Assembly (NCBI GenBank): GCA_002706985.1
Contig: PAKP01000029.1
Span: 1 to 64,000 of the forward strand
Length of the DNA: 64,000 nucleotides
Reading direction: 5' to 3'
From: Sneathiella sp.
Lineage (GTDB): Bacteria > Pseudomonadota > Alphaproteobacteria > Sneathiellales > Sneathiellaceae
Shown in pieces: positions 53,785-62,671 of the stretch (position 1 is the stretch's first letter; every line of letters starts with the position of its first letter). The translations under genes and the position numbers were made by a program. The notes beneath the pieces are model-generated. The model had not been told where the DNA came from and did no database searches. It saw nothing but the letters and a program-made list of their open reading frames with translations.

Positions 53785-53973
53785 ATGCTAGCCCAGTTTT
53801 CACCAGGTCAATATGTTCGTCATCCGCAGCAGCCGGGCTGGGGTATAGGTCAGGTTCAGTCTTCTGTTGCGGATCGTGTCACGGTGAATTTTGAGCATGC
53901 TGGCAAACAATTAATCATTGCGAGTGTCGTTGACCTGGTCGTCGTAAATGACGATGACATATACGGCGATTAA
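53785..53973 (+). CDS. DUF3553 small protein
   Basis: A 62-residue protein: FSPGQYVRHPQQPGWGIGQVQSSVADRVTVNFEHAGKQLII. It fits the short DUF3553 beta-barrel family, similar to the CarD/SH3-like region found at the ends of some UvrD/Rep helicases (G+V pattern), here standing alone. Function unknown. It is 32 bases ahead of the formate dehydrogenase beta gene on the same strand, so may share its transcript, or simply be a neighbour. Confidence 0.8.
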   Translation: MLAQFSPGQYVRHPQQPGWGIGQVQSSVADRVTVNFEHAGKQLIIASVVDLVVVNDDDIYGD

Positions 53974-54005
53974 GCGACTATGTTTGACTCCGGAGGAACC
54001 CAGAA

Positions 54006-55715
54006 TTGACATCAGGAAAGTCGACATTTGCCGTTCCGAAGGCGCCCGGCAAAGGTGGGCGGAAAGCGCGCTATCAGAAGAAAGGTCGTCAGGTCGACCC
54101 GATTGCCGCCCGTGAAGTTGCAGCGCTTCTCGGGGATCGTTCCCGGCAGCACGACTTATTAATTGAACATCTGCATTTAATCCAGGATGCCTACGGATAT
54201 CTATCGGCGGCCCATTTGACGGCGTTGGCGGATGAAATGCGTCTTGCCTTGGCTGAAGTATATGAGGTCGCGACCTTTTATCACAACTTCACTGTCGTCA
54301 AGGAGAGTGACACAACGCCTGCGGCACTGACAATCAAGGTATGCGACAGCCTGACTTGCGAAATGACGGGATCGATGGCCCTGAAAAGCGATCTTGCGGC
54401 CAAATACGGCGCCAATATCCGCGTCACCCATGGCGCCTGCATGGGCCGTTGTGAAAAAGCCCCCGTGGTGCGCATAAAAGACCGCTATGTCGGCAATGCA
54501 ACGCAGGAGACTGTCGATACCGCGCTGGAAGACGAGAAGAGGAATGCACCGCTTGATATTCCTTCATTCAAGACATTTGAAAATTATAAAGGTGCGGAAG
54601 GTTTCACGACAATAGAGCAACTCCGTAGCGGAAAGCTGACGGCGTCTGACATAATCGAGATATTAAGTGACAGCGGCCATCGAGGTCTTGGGGGCGCCGG
54701 TTTCCCGCATGCCATGAAGCTCAATTCCGTTCTGTCCGTTCCGGGGCCGCGCTATATGGCCGTTAATGCCGACGAGAGCGAACCGGGAACATTCAAGGAC
54801 CGGTACTTTATGACCAGCAATCCCTTTCAGTTCCTGGATGGAATGCTGATCGCGGCGGAAATAGTCGAGGCCGAGGCAATATATATCTTCCTGCGCGATG
54901 AGTATCCCGAGACCGCAAAGATTCTGGCAGATTGCATTGGGGTTCTGGTCGAACAAAACCTCACTCGCGGAAAAGAGATATACTTGCGGCGCGGCGCCGG
55001 TGCTTACATCTGCGGGGAGGAAAGCGCCATGCTGGAAAGTATAGAAGGCAAGCGGGCGCTGCCCCGGCACAAGCCTCCTTTCCCGGCCCATGTCGGTCTG
55101 TTCGGGCGCCCCACCCTCATAAACAATGTGGAAACCCTCTATTGGCTGCCGGAGATTATTCGTAAAGGCGCCGACTGGTTCAAGGAAGGCGGACGCAATG
55201 GCGGCAGGGGGTTTCGCAGCTTTTCCCTCTCCGGCCATGTCAATAAACCGGGAGTCTATATTACGCCCGCCGGAATTACAGCCGCAGAGCTGATTGAAGA
55301 ATATGGTGGCGGCATGAAGGCAGGACATAAATTCCGGGCATATCTTCCCGGTGGCGCGTCAGGTGGTTTACTGCCAGCGTCCATGGCGGATATTCCGCTT
55401 GATTTCGGTACTTTGGAGAAACACGGCTGTTTTATTGGCTCTGCGGCTGTCATTGTAATTTCAGATCAGGACGACCTTAAAATGGTTGCCCGGAATTTGA
55501 TGCGTTTTTTCGAGGATGAAAGCTGCGGACAGTGCACTCCCTGCCGAGCTGGCACCGAAAAGGCTCTGAAAATAATGCAGAATGACCGCTGGGATTCAGG
55601 TCTACTGGAAGAGTTGAGCTCGGTCATGCGCGATGCCTCTATCTGCGGACTTGGACAAGCCGCTCCAAACGGACTGTTGTCCATTCTCAAGCATTTTCCG
55701 GAGGATGTGTCATGA
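54006..55715 (+). CDS. fdsB: NAD-dependent formate dehydrogenase beta subunit (NuoE-NuoF fusion type)
   Basis: Diaphorase subunit that passes electrons from the Mo/W subunit to NAD+. At 569 residues, an N-terminal NuoE-like thioredoxin domain (about residues 35-160) carries Cys in CDSLTCEMTGS and GACMGRCEKAP for a [2Fe-2S] cluster. The NuoF part follows: GGAGFPHAMKLNSV, AVNADESEPGTFKDR (FMN/NADH), RRGAGAYICGEESAMLESIEGKRALPR, and near the end ESCGQCTPCRAGTEK for the [4Fe-4S] cluster. The start is TTG 54006, nine bases after GGAGGAAC. FdsG and FdsB equivalents are thus fused. Four-base overlap with fdsA. Confidence 0.92.
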   Translation: MTSGKSTFAVPKAPGKGGRKARYQKKGRQVDPIAAREVAALLGDRSRQHDLLIEHLHLIQDAYGYLSAAHLTALADEMRLALAEVYEVATFYHNFTVVKESDTTPAALTIKVCDSLTCEMTGSMALKSDLAAKYGANIRVTHGACMGRCEKAPVVRIKDRYVGNATQETVDTALEDEKRNAPLDIPSFKTFENYKGAEGFTTIEQLRSGKLTASDIIEILSDSGHRGLGGAGFPHAMKLNSVLSVPGPRYMAVNADESEPGTFKDRYFMTSNPFQFLDGMLIAAEIVEAEAIYIFLRDEYPETAKILADCIGVLVEQNLTRGKEIYLRRGAGAYICGEESAMLESIEGKRALPRHKPPFPAHVGLFGRPTLINNVETLYWLPEIIRKGADWFKEGGRNGGRGFRSFSLSGHVNKPGVYITPAGITAAELIEEYGGGMKAGHKFRAYLPGGASGGLLPASMADIPLDFGTLEKHGCFIGSAAVIVISDQDDLKMVARNLMRFFEDESCGQCTPCRAGTEKALKIMQNDRWDSGLLEELSSVMRDASICGLGQAAPNGLLSILKHFPEDVS

Positions 55716-58450
55716 GCAAGCAGATTACGTTCGAACTGGACGGTCAGCAGGTTACAGCCGAACCCGGTCAGTCAATCTGGGATGTTGCAAAAGGTCAGGG
55801 CACAACAATTCCGCATTTATGCCACGCAGATCGCGTCAGCTTCACAGCAGACGGAAATTGCCGCGCCTGTATGGTGGAAATTGAAGGTGAGCGTGTTCTC
55901 GCCGCGAGCTGCATCCGCAAACCGGCGGATGGCATGGTCGTTAAAACGGCATCAGACCGTGCGGTGAAATCGCGGAAGATGGTCATGGAGCTTTTGATTG
56001 CAGATCAGCCTGACCGCGAAACATCTTATGACGCGGACAGTCATTTCTGGAAAATAGCCGATCAGCAAAACATATCGGATAGCCGGTTTGCTCCACGCGA
56101 GATGCCTTTGGATGACCTCTCTCATCCGGCCATGGCCGTCAATCTGGATGCCTGCATCAACTGCAATCTTTGTGTCCGCGCCTGCCGTGATGTCCAGGTA
56201 AATGACGTGATCGGTATGGCTGGCCGTGGCGTCCATTCCAAGATCGTCTTCGATTTCGATGATCCCATGGGGGATAGCACCTGCGTTGGCTGCGGTGAAT
56301 GCGTGCAGGCCTGCCCCACAGGAGCTTTGCTTGAAAAATCCGTTGTCGGAGATCACCATATCGACCGTGAAGTTGACAGCGTATGCCCGTTCTGCGGTGT
56401 CGGCTGTCAACTGACATTCAAAATACGCGATGACAAGATTCTCTTCGCCGATGGGCGTGATGGTCCTGCCAATGAGGAACGGCTCTGCATCAAGGGACGC
56501 TTCGGATTTGATTACATTCACAATCCGCAGCGTCTTACGGTGCCACTGATCCGCAAGAAGGGTATCGCCAAGGCGGATGTCGCCGATCTTGACCCGGCAA
56601 ATCCCTTCACTCATTTCCGTGAGGCAAGTTGGGATGAGGCGTTGGAAGCCGCGGCAAGCGGATTGAAAAAGGTCCGGGATACCAAAGGCGGAAATGCTCT
56701 GGCTGGCTTTGGTTCCGCCAAGGGTTCAAACGAGGAAGCCTATCTCTTCCAGAAGCTTGTTCGCACTGGCTTCGGGACGAACAACGTCGATCATTGCACC
56801 CGGCTCTGTCATGCATCCTCGGTCGCAGCCTTGTTGGAAACTGTTGGCTCCGGCGCTGTCTCGGCCCCGTTTAACGAGGCGGAGAATGCGGACGTCATCA
56901 TGGTCATCGGATCCAATCCGACGGTCAATCACCCAGTTGCCGCAACTTTCTTCAAAAATGCGATTAAAAAAGGCAGCAAACTGATTGTCATCGACCCGCG
57001 CGGACAGTCCCTTTCGCGTCATGCCACTTATATGCTGCAGGAAAAGCCCGGAACGGACGTCGCTCTCCTCAACTCCATCATGCATGTCATTATCGAAGAC
57101 GGGCTGACCGACGAAAGTTATATTCGCGATCACACCGAAAATTTTGAAGAACTGAAGACGCATCTGGTCGGATTCAGTCCCGAAGCCATGGCGGAGACGA
57201 CGGGCATTGATCCCGCGATGATCCGCGAGGTGGCTCATGTTTTCGCCAAGGCGAAAGCAGCAATTATATTCTGGGGAATGGGAATAAGTCAGCATGTACA
57301 TGGCACAGATAATTCACGCTGTCTGATCAGCCTCTCCCTCATGACTGGCCAGGTCGGGCGTCCCGGTACGGGCCTGCATCCCTTGCGCGGACAGAATAAT
57401 GTTCAGGGTGCCTCGGATGTCGCGTTGATTCCCATGTTCCTGCCCGATTACCAGTCTGTCGAAGACCCTGTCATCCGCACGAAGTTTGAGAAATTCTGGG
57501 GTGCCGAGATACAGCCCGAAAAAGGTCTGACCGTCGTCGAGATCACCGAAGCGATACACCGGGGAGCTATTAATGCCATGTATATTATGGGCGAGAATCC
57601 GGCAATGTCGGACCCCAACGTCACACATGCGCGCGAAGCCCTCTCGATGCTTGACCATCTTGTTGTGCAGGACCTGTTCCTGACGGAGACGGCGGCCTAT
57701 GCAGATGTAGTCCTGCCGGCCTCAGCATGGCCGGAGAAGGATGGCACGGTGACCAACACAAACCGTCAGGTACAGATGGGCCGAGCCGCTGTTCCTATGC
57801 CGGGCGATGCGCGACAGGACCTCTGGATCATTCAGGAAATAGCGAAGCGCTTGGGGCTTGACTGGCAATATAGTCACCCGAGAGATGTCTTTGCGGAAAT
57901 GACTCAGGTTATGGGGAGTATCCGCGGCATGAGCTGGGAACGGCTGGAAGCACAGGAGTCAGTAATCTATCCATGTGAAAGCCCTGAAGACCCCGGTCAG
58001 CCGCTGATCTTCACCGAGAGATTCCCGACCGCGAATGGCCTTGGTAAATTCGTACCGGCCAGCCTGATCTCCCCGGACGAGATTCCGGACAGAGACTATC
58101 CGATCGTTCTGACCACGGGTCGCCTGCTGGAACACTGGCATACCGGCTCCATGACGCGCCGTTCGGAAGTACTCGATGCGGTGGAACCCGAACCGATTGT
58201 TCACATGGCCCCGGGCATGATGGAGCAGTTGGATGCGAAACCTGGCGATATTGTGACTGTGCGCTCGCGCCGCGGCGAAATAGATATACGTGTTCGCGCG
58301 GATGGCGGCGTGCAGAATGGTATGATTTTTATCCCTTTCTGCTATGCGGAAGCGGCCGTCAACCTCCTCACGAATGATGCGCTTGACCCTTTCGGCAAAA
58401 TCGCGGAAGTTAAATTCTGCGCTGTCAATGTCGAAAGGAAATCCGCCTGA
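55712..58450 (+). CDS. fdsA: Formate dehydrogenase alpha (molybdenum/tungsten) subunit
   Basis: Soluble, oxygen-tolerant-type formate dehydrogenase catalytic subunit, 912 residues. N-terminal [2Fe-2S] domain with Cys37, 50, 53 and 67; two ferredoxin-type [4Fe-4S] motifs, CINCNLCVRACR (near 148) and CVGCGECVQACP (near 191); then the molybdopterin oxidoreductase with CPFCGVGC (near 225) for another [4Fe-4S]. The catalytic residue is Cys366 in CTRLCHASS, with adjacent His367, so not selenocysteine. The His/Cys N-terminal cluster segment (HX3CX2CX5C) seen in complex I-like FDHs is not apparent: that region has only SHFWKIADQ. The C-terminal cap binds bis-PGD. Box ring cleavage yields formate this enzyme could oxidise. 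Confidence 0.95.
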   Translation: MSKQITFELDGQQVTAEPGQSIWDVAKGQGTTIPHLCHADRVSFTADGNCRACMVEIEGERVLAASCIRKPADGMVVKTASDRAVKSRKMVMELLIADQPDRETSYDADSHFWKIADQQNISDSRFAPREMPLDDLSHPAMAVNLDACINCNLCVRACRDVQVNDVIGMAGRGVHSKIVFDFDDPMGDSTCVGCGECVQACPTGALLEKSVVGDHHIDREVDSVCPFCGVGCQLTFKIRDDKILFADGRDGPANEERLCIKGRFGFDYIHNPQRLTVPLIRKKGIAKADVADLDPANPFTHFREASWDEALEAAASGLKKVRDTKGGNALAGFGSAKGSNEEAYLFQKLVRTGFGTNNVDHCTRLCHASSVAALLETVGSGAVSAPFNEAENADVIMVIGSNPTVNHPVAATFFKNAIKKGSKLIVIDPRGQSLSRHATYMLQEKPGTDVALLNSIMHVIIEDGLTDESYIRDHTENFEELKTHLVGFSPEAMAETTGIDPAMIREVAHVFAKAKAAIIFWGMGISQHVHGTDNSRCLISLSLMTGQVGRPGTGLHPLRGQNNVQGASDVALIPMFLPDYQSVEDPVIRTKFEKFWGAEIQPEKGLTVVEITEAIHRGAINAMYIMGENPAMSDPNVTHAREALSMLDHLVVQDLFLTETAAYADVVLPASAWPEKDGTVTNTNRQVQMGRAAVPMPGDARQDLWIIQEIAKRLGLDWQYSHPRDVFAEMTQVMGSIRGMSWERLEAQESVIYPCESPEDPGQPLIFTERFPTANGLGKFVPASLISPDEIPDRDYPIVLTTGRLLEHWHTGSMTRRSEVLDAVEPEPIVHMAPGMMEQLDAKPGDIVTVRSRRGEIDIRVRADGGVQNGMIFIPFCYAEAAVNLLTNDALDPFGKIAEVKFCAVNVERKSA

Positions 58451-58451
58451 A

Positions 58452-59165
58452 ATGTCCCCTGATCTGGAGAGGAAAACGACTGTCGGTATAATCCAGACAG
58501 GGCGTCTTGGTGGGTCGCTCGGCGTTAAATATGGCGAGTATCCGGAAATGTTCATGGACCTCTTTGAGGGGGAACCATTTGACTATGTTGTCTATCCCGC
58601 CATTGAAGGAAAACTGCCAAAGCACCCGCTGGAATGTGACGCATGGGTTATTACTGGCTCCAAACATGGTGTCTATGAAGATTTTGATTGGATAAAGCCG
58701 CTGGAAGTTTTTATCCGCAAGTTAGTCGCAAGTGGCCAGCCAACTGTAGGGGTATGTTTCGGCCATCAGATCATGGCGCAAGCCATGGGTGGAAAGGTTG
58801 AAAAATTCTCCGGCGGCTGGTGCGTTGGGCGTGTTACATATGCTGACATCGCAAATAATTCGGAGGCAAGTCTGCTGGCTTTTCATCAGGATCAGGTCAT
58901 CACTCCACCGAAAAATACGGACGTGTGGCTGACGTCTGATTTTTGCATGCATGCGGGCCTAAAATATTCTCCGACCTGCTTTTCACTGCAGCCACACCCG
59001 GAACACACCCTGCCCTTTCTCGTCGATCTGATCAATCAACGCCGTGGGGTTCAGCTCTCCGTGGAGGTGGCGGATGACGGACTTGCCTCTCTTGCTGCGT
59101 CAAATGATCAGCAGCAGTATGGGCTCTGGATTGCGGAAATCCTTAAAGGAGATCGCCGACTCTGA
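58452..59165 (+). CDS. Class I glutamine amidotransferase domain protein
   Basis: A 237-residue GATase1-fold protein: TVGIIQTGRL..., DAWVITGSKHGVYEDFDWIKPLEVFIRKL, nucleophile elbow PTVGVCFGHQIMAQAMGGKVEKFSGGW, ending in FSLQPHPEHTLPFLVDLI with the catalytic His-Glu. The triad is intact, so it is probably active. It begins one base after the formate dehydrogenase gene ends; a start at 58344 would overlap that gene much more. This coupling is not typical: the usual FDH accessory genes are fdsD and fdhD. Possible roles are gamma-glutamyl hydrolysis or a biosynthetic amidotransfer; unknown. Confidence 0.85.
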   Translation: MSPDLERKTTVGIIQTGRLGGSLGVKYGEYPEMFMDLFEGEPFDYVVYPAIEGKLPKHPLECDAWVITGSKHGVYEDFDWIKPLEVFIRKLVASGQPTVGVCFGHQIMAQAMGGKVEKFSGGWCVGRVTYADIANNSEASLLAFHQDQVITPPKNTDVWLTSDFCMHAGLKYSPTCFSLQPHPEHTLPFLVDLINQRRGVQLSVEVADDGLASLAASNDQQQYGLWIAEILKGDRRL

Positions 59166-59194
59166 AGCGCACCCTGAAAGCTGCTCGTCCGATG

Positions 59195-59935
59195 TTACCC
59201 TTTTTTGAACACTGAAAGACGTTCGTCGTCGCCTTGCGCGCGGCCGGGGCTGTTCTCGCATTCGAACTGCAAACCATCTTTCAAACCGTAATCCTGACCC
59301 TTGTTAACCAGCATCTTGTCTGCCCGCAATGTATACCAGGAGTTTTCTGTTATATCGCGAGCCATCTTCAAGGCCTCATCCGATAGCAGGCTATCCGGCA
59401 CGCATTTATTCACAAGCCCGATTTCAAAAGCTTCAGCTCCGGATACGACCCGTCCGGTAAACATCATCTCTTTGGCGTTCAACACCCCTATCCGGCGTGG
59501 AAGCCGCTGGCTCATCCCCCAGAGCGGCGTTAACGCCCATTTTCCATGCGTATCCGCAAACTTCGCACTCTCTCCGCAAATCATTAAATCGCACGCGAGA
59601 ACCAACTCGAGCGCACCGGTGTAACAATGGCCGGCAACCTCCGCAATGACCGGCTGTGGCAGATTCTCGATCATTTCGATAGTTTCGGCCTGAAATCGGG
59701 GATGCGGTGCCTCTTCCCCAGCCTGCATCGCCTTCAGGTCATTCCCTGCGGAAAAGGATCGCCCCTCTCCTCTCAGGATAACACATCCTATTTCATCGGT
59801 TTGGTTGGCAAGGGCTTTAACATGTTCATGTAATTCTACAAAAAGGGATGGACTAAGGGCATTCAGCGCTTTTGGGCGGTTAAGGCTCAAGATCGAAATG
59901 CCGTCAACATCCCGGCGCTTGACAAGTTCTTCCAT
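59195..59935 (-). CDS. Enoyl-CoA hydratase/isomerase family protein
   Basis: A 246-residue crotonase. The oxyanion-hole regions are RGEGRSFSAGNDLKAMQ and IAEVAGHCYTGALELVLACDLMI. The second conserved acidic residue of classic hydratases is not clear: KFADTHGKWALTPLWGMSQRLPRRIG has a Leu/Trp-rich replacement. Therefore the reaction may differ (isomerase, hydrolase or decarboxylase). It starts three bases after the upstream EamA transporter gene ends, on the same strand, implying an operon 61.7-59.2 kb. Substrate unknown. Confidence 0.87.
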   Translation of the reverse strand: MEELVKRRDVDGISILSLNRPKALNALSPSLFVELHEHVKALANQTDEIGCVILRGEGRSFSAGNDLKAMQAGEEAPHPRFQAETIEMIENLPQPVIAEVAGHCYTGALELVLACDLMICGESAKFADTHGKWALTPLWGMSQRLPRRIGVLNAKEMMFTGRVVSGAEAFEIGLVNKCVPDSLLSDEALKMARDITENSWYTLRADKMLVNKGQDYGLKDGLQFECENSPGRAQGDDERLSVFKKG

Positions 59936-59937
59936 CG

Positions 59938-60855
59938 TTACCCCTCTTTCACAGTATCAATGTCCGGCTTCCTGTTAGCCTGACGAAACAGGTTCCTTTC
60001 CCGGTAGAATGTATAAACTCCGCTCCCGACAATAATAATACTGCCAAGAATTGTCCATTGATCGGGAATATCGCCAAAGACGATAAAACCGAGCAGGATG
60101 GCCCAGATCAGGATTGTATACCTAAACGGAGAAGTGAAGCTGATATCACCAACGCGCATGGCCATGATACTGAAGAGGTAACCGAAAATAACAAAGAAGG
60201 CCGCCATAGCGAGCAGGCCGCTAGCCTCGGCCGTAACCGGTCGCCATTCCATTGTCATTGACAGCACCGCCCCGACAACCATGACTGAAATTGATGTCAG
60301 CAAGGAGACGAAGAGCGACGGCACGCCCACGGACAGCCGCCGGGTCGACAAATCCCGCAGCACCACAAAAAACACCGCGATGATGGCATAGATTGAAAAT
60401 TCGTTGAATCCGTCTGACCCTGGGCGCACGATCATTAAAACACCGATAAAACCTGCCGTAATAGCCAGATAACGCCGCCACCCTACGGCTTCGGAGAGAA
60501 AAATTGCAGCCGCCAATGTTACCGCAAGTGGCAGCGCTTGCAAGATAGCGGTCGCATTGGCGATCGGCATATGGAACAGAGCGGAGAGATAAAAAATCGC
60601 GCCTCCGACTTCTCCGATCAATCGAAGGCAGACAAGTCCCCGGTCTCCCTTCGGAATACGATAGAGAAGATTCCCCTTGTAAAGACAAAATACAGCCAGC
60701 AGCAGGCTCGTGAAGATACCACGCAGAAAGATAGCTTGGAAAATGCTGAGGTGATCAGCAAGCAGTTTCATTGTTGTATCATTAACGACAAAAGCGGCCA
60801 CACTTATCGTCATGAAAGCCGCACCACGCATATTGTCGGAGATTTGAATACCCAT
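59938..60855 (-). CDS. EamA/DMT-family transporter
   Basis: A 305-residue membrane protein with about ten transmembrane helices in two repeated EamA halves: AAFMTISVAAFVVNDTTMKLL..., and FSIYAIIAVFFVVLRDLSTRRLS... to YTILIWAILLGFIVFGDIPDQWTILGSIIIVGSGVYTFYRER. Members export or import small metabolites. The substrate is not predictable. It lies between an alpha/beta hydrolase and an enoyl-CoA hydratase gene, which hints at an organic acid or amide. Confidence 0.88.
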   Translation of the reverse strand: MGIQISDNMRGAAFMTISVAAFVVNDTTMKLLADHLSIFQAIFLRGIFTSLLLAVFCLYKGNLLYRIPKGDRGLVCLRLIGEVGGAIFYLSALFHMPIANATAILQALPLAVTLAAAIFLSEAVGWRRYLAITAGFIGVLMIVRPGSDGFNEFSIYAIIAVFFVVLRDLSTRRLSVGVPSLFVSLLTSISVMVVGAVLSMTMEWRPVTAEASGLLAMAAFFVIFGYLFSIMAMRVGDISFTSPFRYTILIWAILLGFIVFGDIPDQWTILGSIIIVGSGVYTFYRERNLFRQANRKPDIDTVKEG

Positions 60856-60928
60856 AGAATATTAGTCGATCAAATGATCCGAGATCGCAAGCAATATTCC
60901 TCTGATACTAATTATTTCGACCGGATTT

Positions 60929-61720
60929 TTATTGTATGTAGTGTGAAGCAAACTCCGCTATGCGACACAGTACATCTTGAGGATTTTCCTGCCATGGGTT
61001 ATGGCCGCAATCGTTTAGGAGAAGCTTCTCGAACGGACCTGCAACTGAATTTTCGATGGCTTCAATTTGTGCAGTTGTCCCAAAACTATCGTTCCGTCCC
61101 TGTATGACGAGAATAGGCGCAGTACCCGAAGACAGAAACTTTTCAATATTCCATTTCCTGAACTGCGGATCCAGCCATGCATCGCTCCAGCCGCGAAAGG
61201 CATATTCTATATTAACTCCATGGAACCTTTCAAGTTTCCGCTTTAAATGACCTGACTCATAGGCGCTTTTGGCCGCGGCAATCCCTTCAATCGATATGTC
61301 TTCACAAAACACATGCGGAGCCATAGCAATCACGGCTTCCGGCGGCGGCAGTTCAACGCAGCCTGAATATATCAAGGCAATAGAAGCGCCATCAGAATGG
61401 CCTACCAAGATAAAACGCGAGATACCGAAATGTTCGATCAATTGCGGAAGAACATCTTCGGCTTCACGCTCCATATAGTCCAGCGGCCGAGGTAATTGAC
61501 AAGGTGACGATCCGCCGTAACCAGCCCGGCTATACACAAGTCCTGCAAGCCCCAGCCTCTCACAAAGCAAACCGGGAAAATCGTGCCAGAGCTCAATACA
61601 GCCAAGGCCTTCATGCAAAAAAATAAGAAGGGGCTTTTGCGGATCGAAATCTCCGATAATACGAGTTTCAATCCGCACGCCCGAAATCGTAACAACCTTG
61701 TCGATGGCCGCCAGGCTCAC
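60929..61720 (-). CDS. Alpha/beta-fold hydrolase
   Basis: A 263-residue hydrolase. The cap-type sequence includes LLIFLHEGLGCIELWHDFPGLLCERLGLAGLVYSRAGYGGSSP, nucleophile elbow ILVGHSDGASIALIYSG (Ser in GHSDG), and catalytic His in NDCGHNPWQENP. Likely esterase, lactonase or C-C hydrolase; the substrate is not clear. Its start overlaps the end of mmsB by four bases, and 73 bases separate it from the EamA gene, so it belongs to the same direction of transcription. Confidence 0.9.
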   Translation of the reverse strand: MSLAAIDKVVTISGVRIETRIIGDFDPQKPLLIFLHEGLGCIELWHDFPGLLCERLGLAGLVYSRAGYGGSSPCQLPRPLDYMEREAEDVLPQLIEHFGISRFILVGHSDGASIALIYSGCVELPPPEAVIAMAPHVFCEDISIEGIAAAKSAYESGHLKRKLERFHGVNIEYAFRGWSDAWLDPQFRKWNIEKFLSSGTAPILVIQGRNDSFGTTAQIEAIENSVAGPFEKLLLNDCGHNPWQENPQDVLCRIAEFASHYIQ

Positions 61721-62604
61721 TTTTTCCGGATCATATTCACGATGCCGGAGAAATCCGCCTCTTCTCCCTCACCGCCGACATAGGCCTCATACATTTCCAT
61801 CGCCGCCTTCCCAAGCTCGGTAGAGGCGCCGAATCCATCCGCTGCATCCTGGCTGAGATGCAGGTCTTTCAGCATATTCTGTGCAGAAAATCCGGGCTTG
61901 TATCCATTATTTGCCGGACTCGCCGGAACCGGCCCCGGGACGGGACAATAACTCGTCAGAGACCAGCATTGCCCGGAAGCAGTGGACACAATATCGAACA
62001 TCGTCTGATGTTCCAGCCCGAGCTTTTCAGCCAACACAAAGGCCTCGCATACGCCAATCATTGAAATACCAAGGATCATATTGTTACAGATCTTCGCCGC
62101 CTGACCGGTTCCTGCGCCGCCGGTATGGACAATGTTCGTGCCCATAGCCTGAAGGATCGGTAGTGCTGCCTCAAAGGCTCCCTTGAGACCGCCGACCATG
62201 AAGGTCAACGTTCCGGCATTGGCACCGCCAACGCCACCGCTCACCGGTGCGTCCACTATCATCATGCCTTTACTCTGCGCCACTTTCGCAACTTCACGGG
62301 TTGTCGCGACATCGATCGTCGAGCAATCTATGAAGAGAGTTCCCTCATTCGCAGCGTTCAAAACCCCTTCATCCCCGAGATATACACTCCGGACATGCTT
62401 CCCCTTGGGCAGCATGGTTACAACAACGCCCACATCTGTGGCGGCATCACTTGCGGAGGCAGCGGCTGTAGCTCCCTCTGCGACACAAACGGCGACTGCC
62501 GCCTCCGACAAATCAAAAACCTTAACGGCATGGCCGGCTTTCAACAGGTTGATAGCCATGCCGCCCCCCATATTTCCTACGCCGATAAATCCTATTTTCG
62601 CCAT
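61717..62604 (-). CDS. mmsB: 3-hydroxyisobutyrate dehydrogenase
   Basis: NAD-dependent oxidation of 3-hydroxyisobutyrate to methylmalonate semialdehyde in valine catabolism. 295 residues from ATG 62604, with AGGAAAGAAG upstream. N-terminal Rossmann MAKIGFIGVGNMGGGMAINLLKAGHAVKVFDLSE, DAPVSGGVGGANAGTLTFMVGG, catalytic Lys in GTGQAAKICNNMILG and C-terminal GFSAQNMLKDLHLSQDAADGF. The in-frame ATG at 62658 would begin inside the mmsA-mmsB gap hairpin and is unlikely. mmsA lies just upstream. Confidence 0.95.
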   Translation of the reverse strand: MAKIGFIGVGNMGGGMAINLLKAGHAVKVFDLSEAAVAVCVAEGATAAASASDAATDVGVVVTMLPKGKHVRSVYLGDEGVLNAANEGTLFIDCSTIDVATTREVAKVAQSKGMMIVDAPVSGGVGGANAGTLTFMVGGLKGAFEAALPILQAMGTNIVHTGGAGTGQAAKICNNMILGISMIGVCEAFVLAEKLGLEHQTMFDIVSTASGQCWSLTSYCPVPGPVPASPANNGYKPGFSAQNMLKDLHLSQDAADGFGASTELGKAAMEMYEAYVGGEGEEADFSGIVNMIRKK

Positions 62605-62621
62605 TTTCTTCTTTCCTATAT

Positions 62622-62652
62622 AAAAGCCCTGACACAAAACCTGGGTCAGGGC
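62622..62652 (-). terminator. Intercistronic hairpin between mmsA and mmsB
   Basis: On the - strand, GCCCTGAC pairs with GTCAGGGC around an 11-base loop and is followed by TTTTATAT. It is a likely intrinsic terminator or attenuator in the mmsA-mmsB gap, close to the mmsB ribosome-binding site. Confidence 0.65.
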
Positions 62653-62671
62653 GTTCATTATTTGTCTGTTT

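Noticed and set aside
54663..55328. 221-codon - strand frame opposite the formate dehydrogenase beta gene
   Set aside because: No recognisable domain, and the opposite strand encodes an intact NuoF-like domain.
55952..56614. 220-codon - strand frame opposite the formate dehydrogenase alpha gene
   Set aside because: Falls in the cluster-binding region of the real gene; no independent support.
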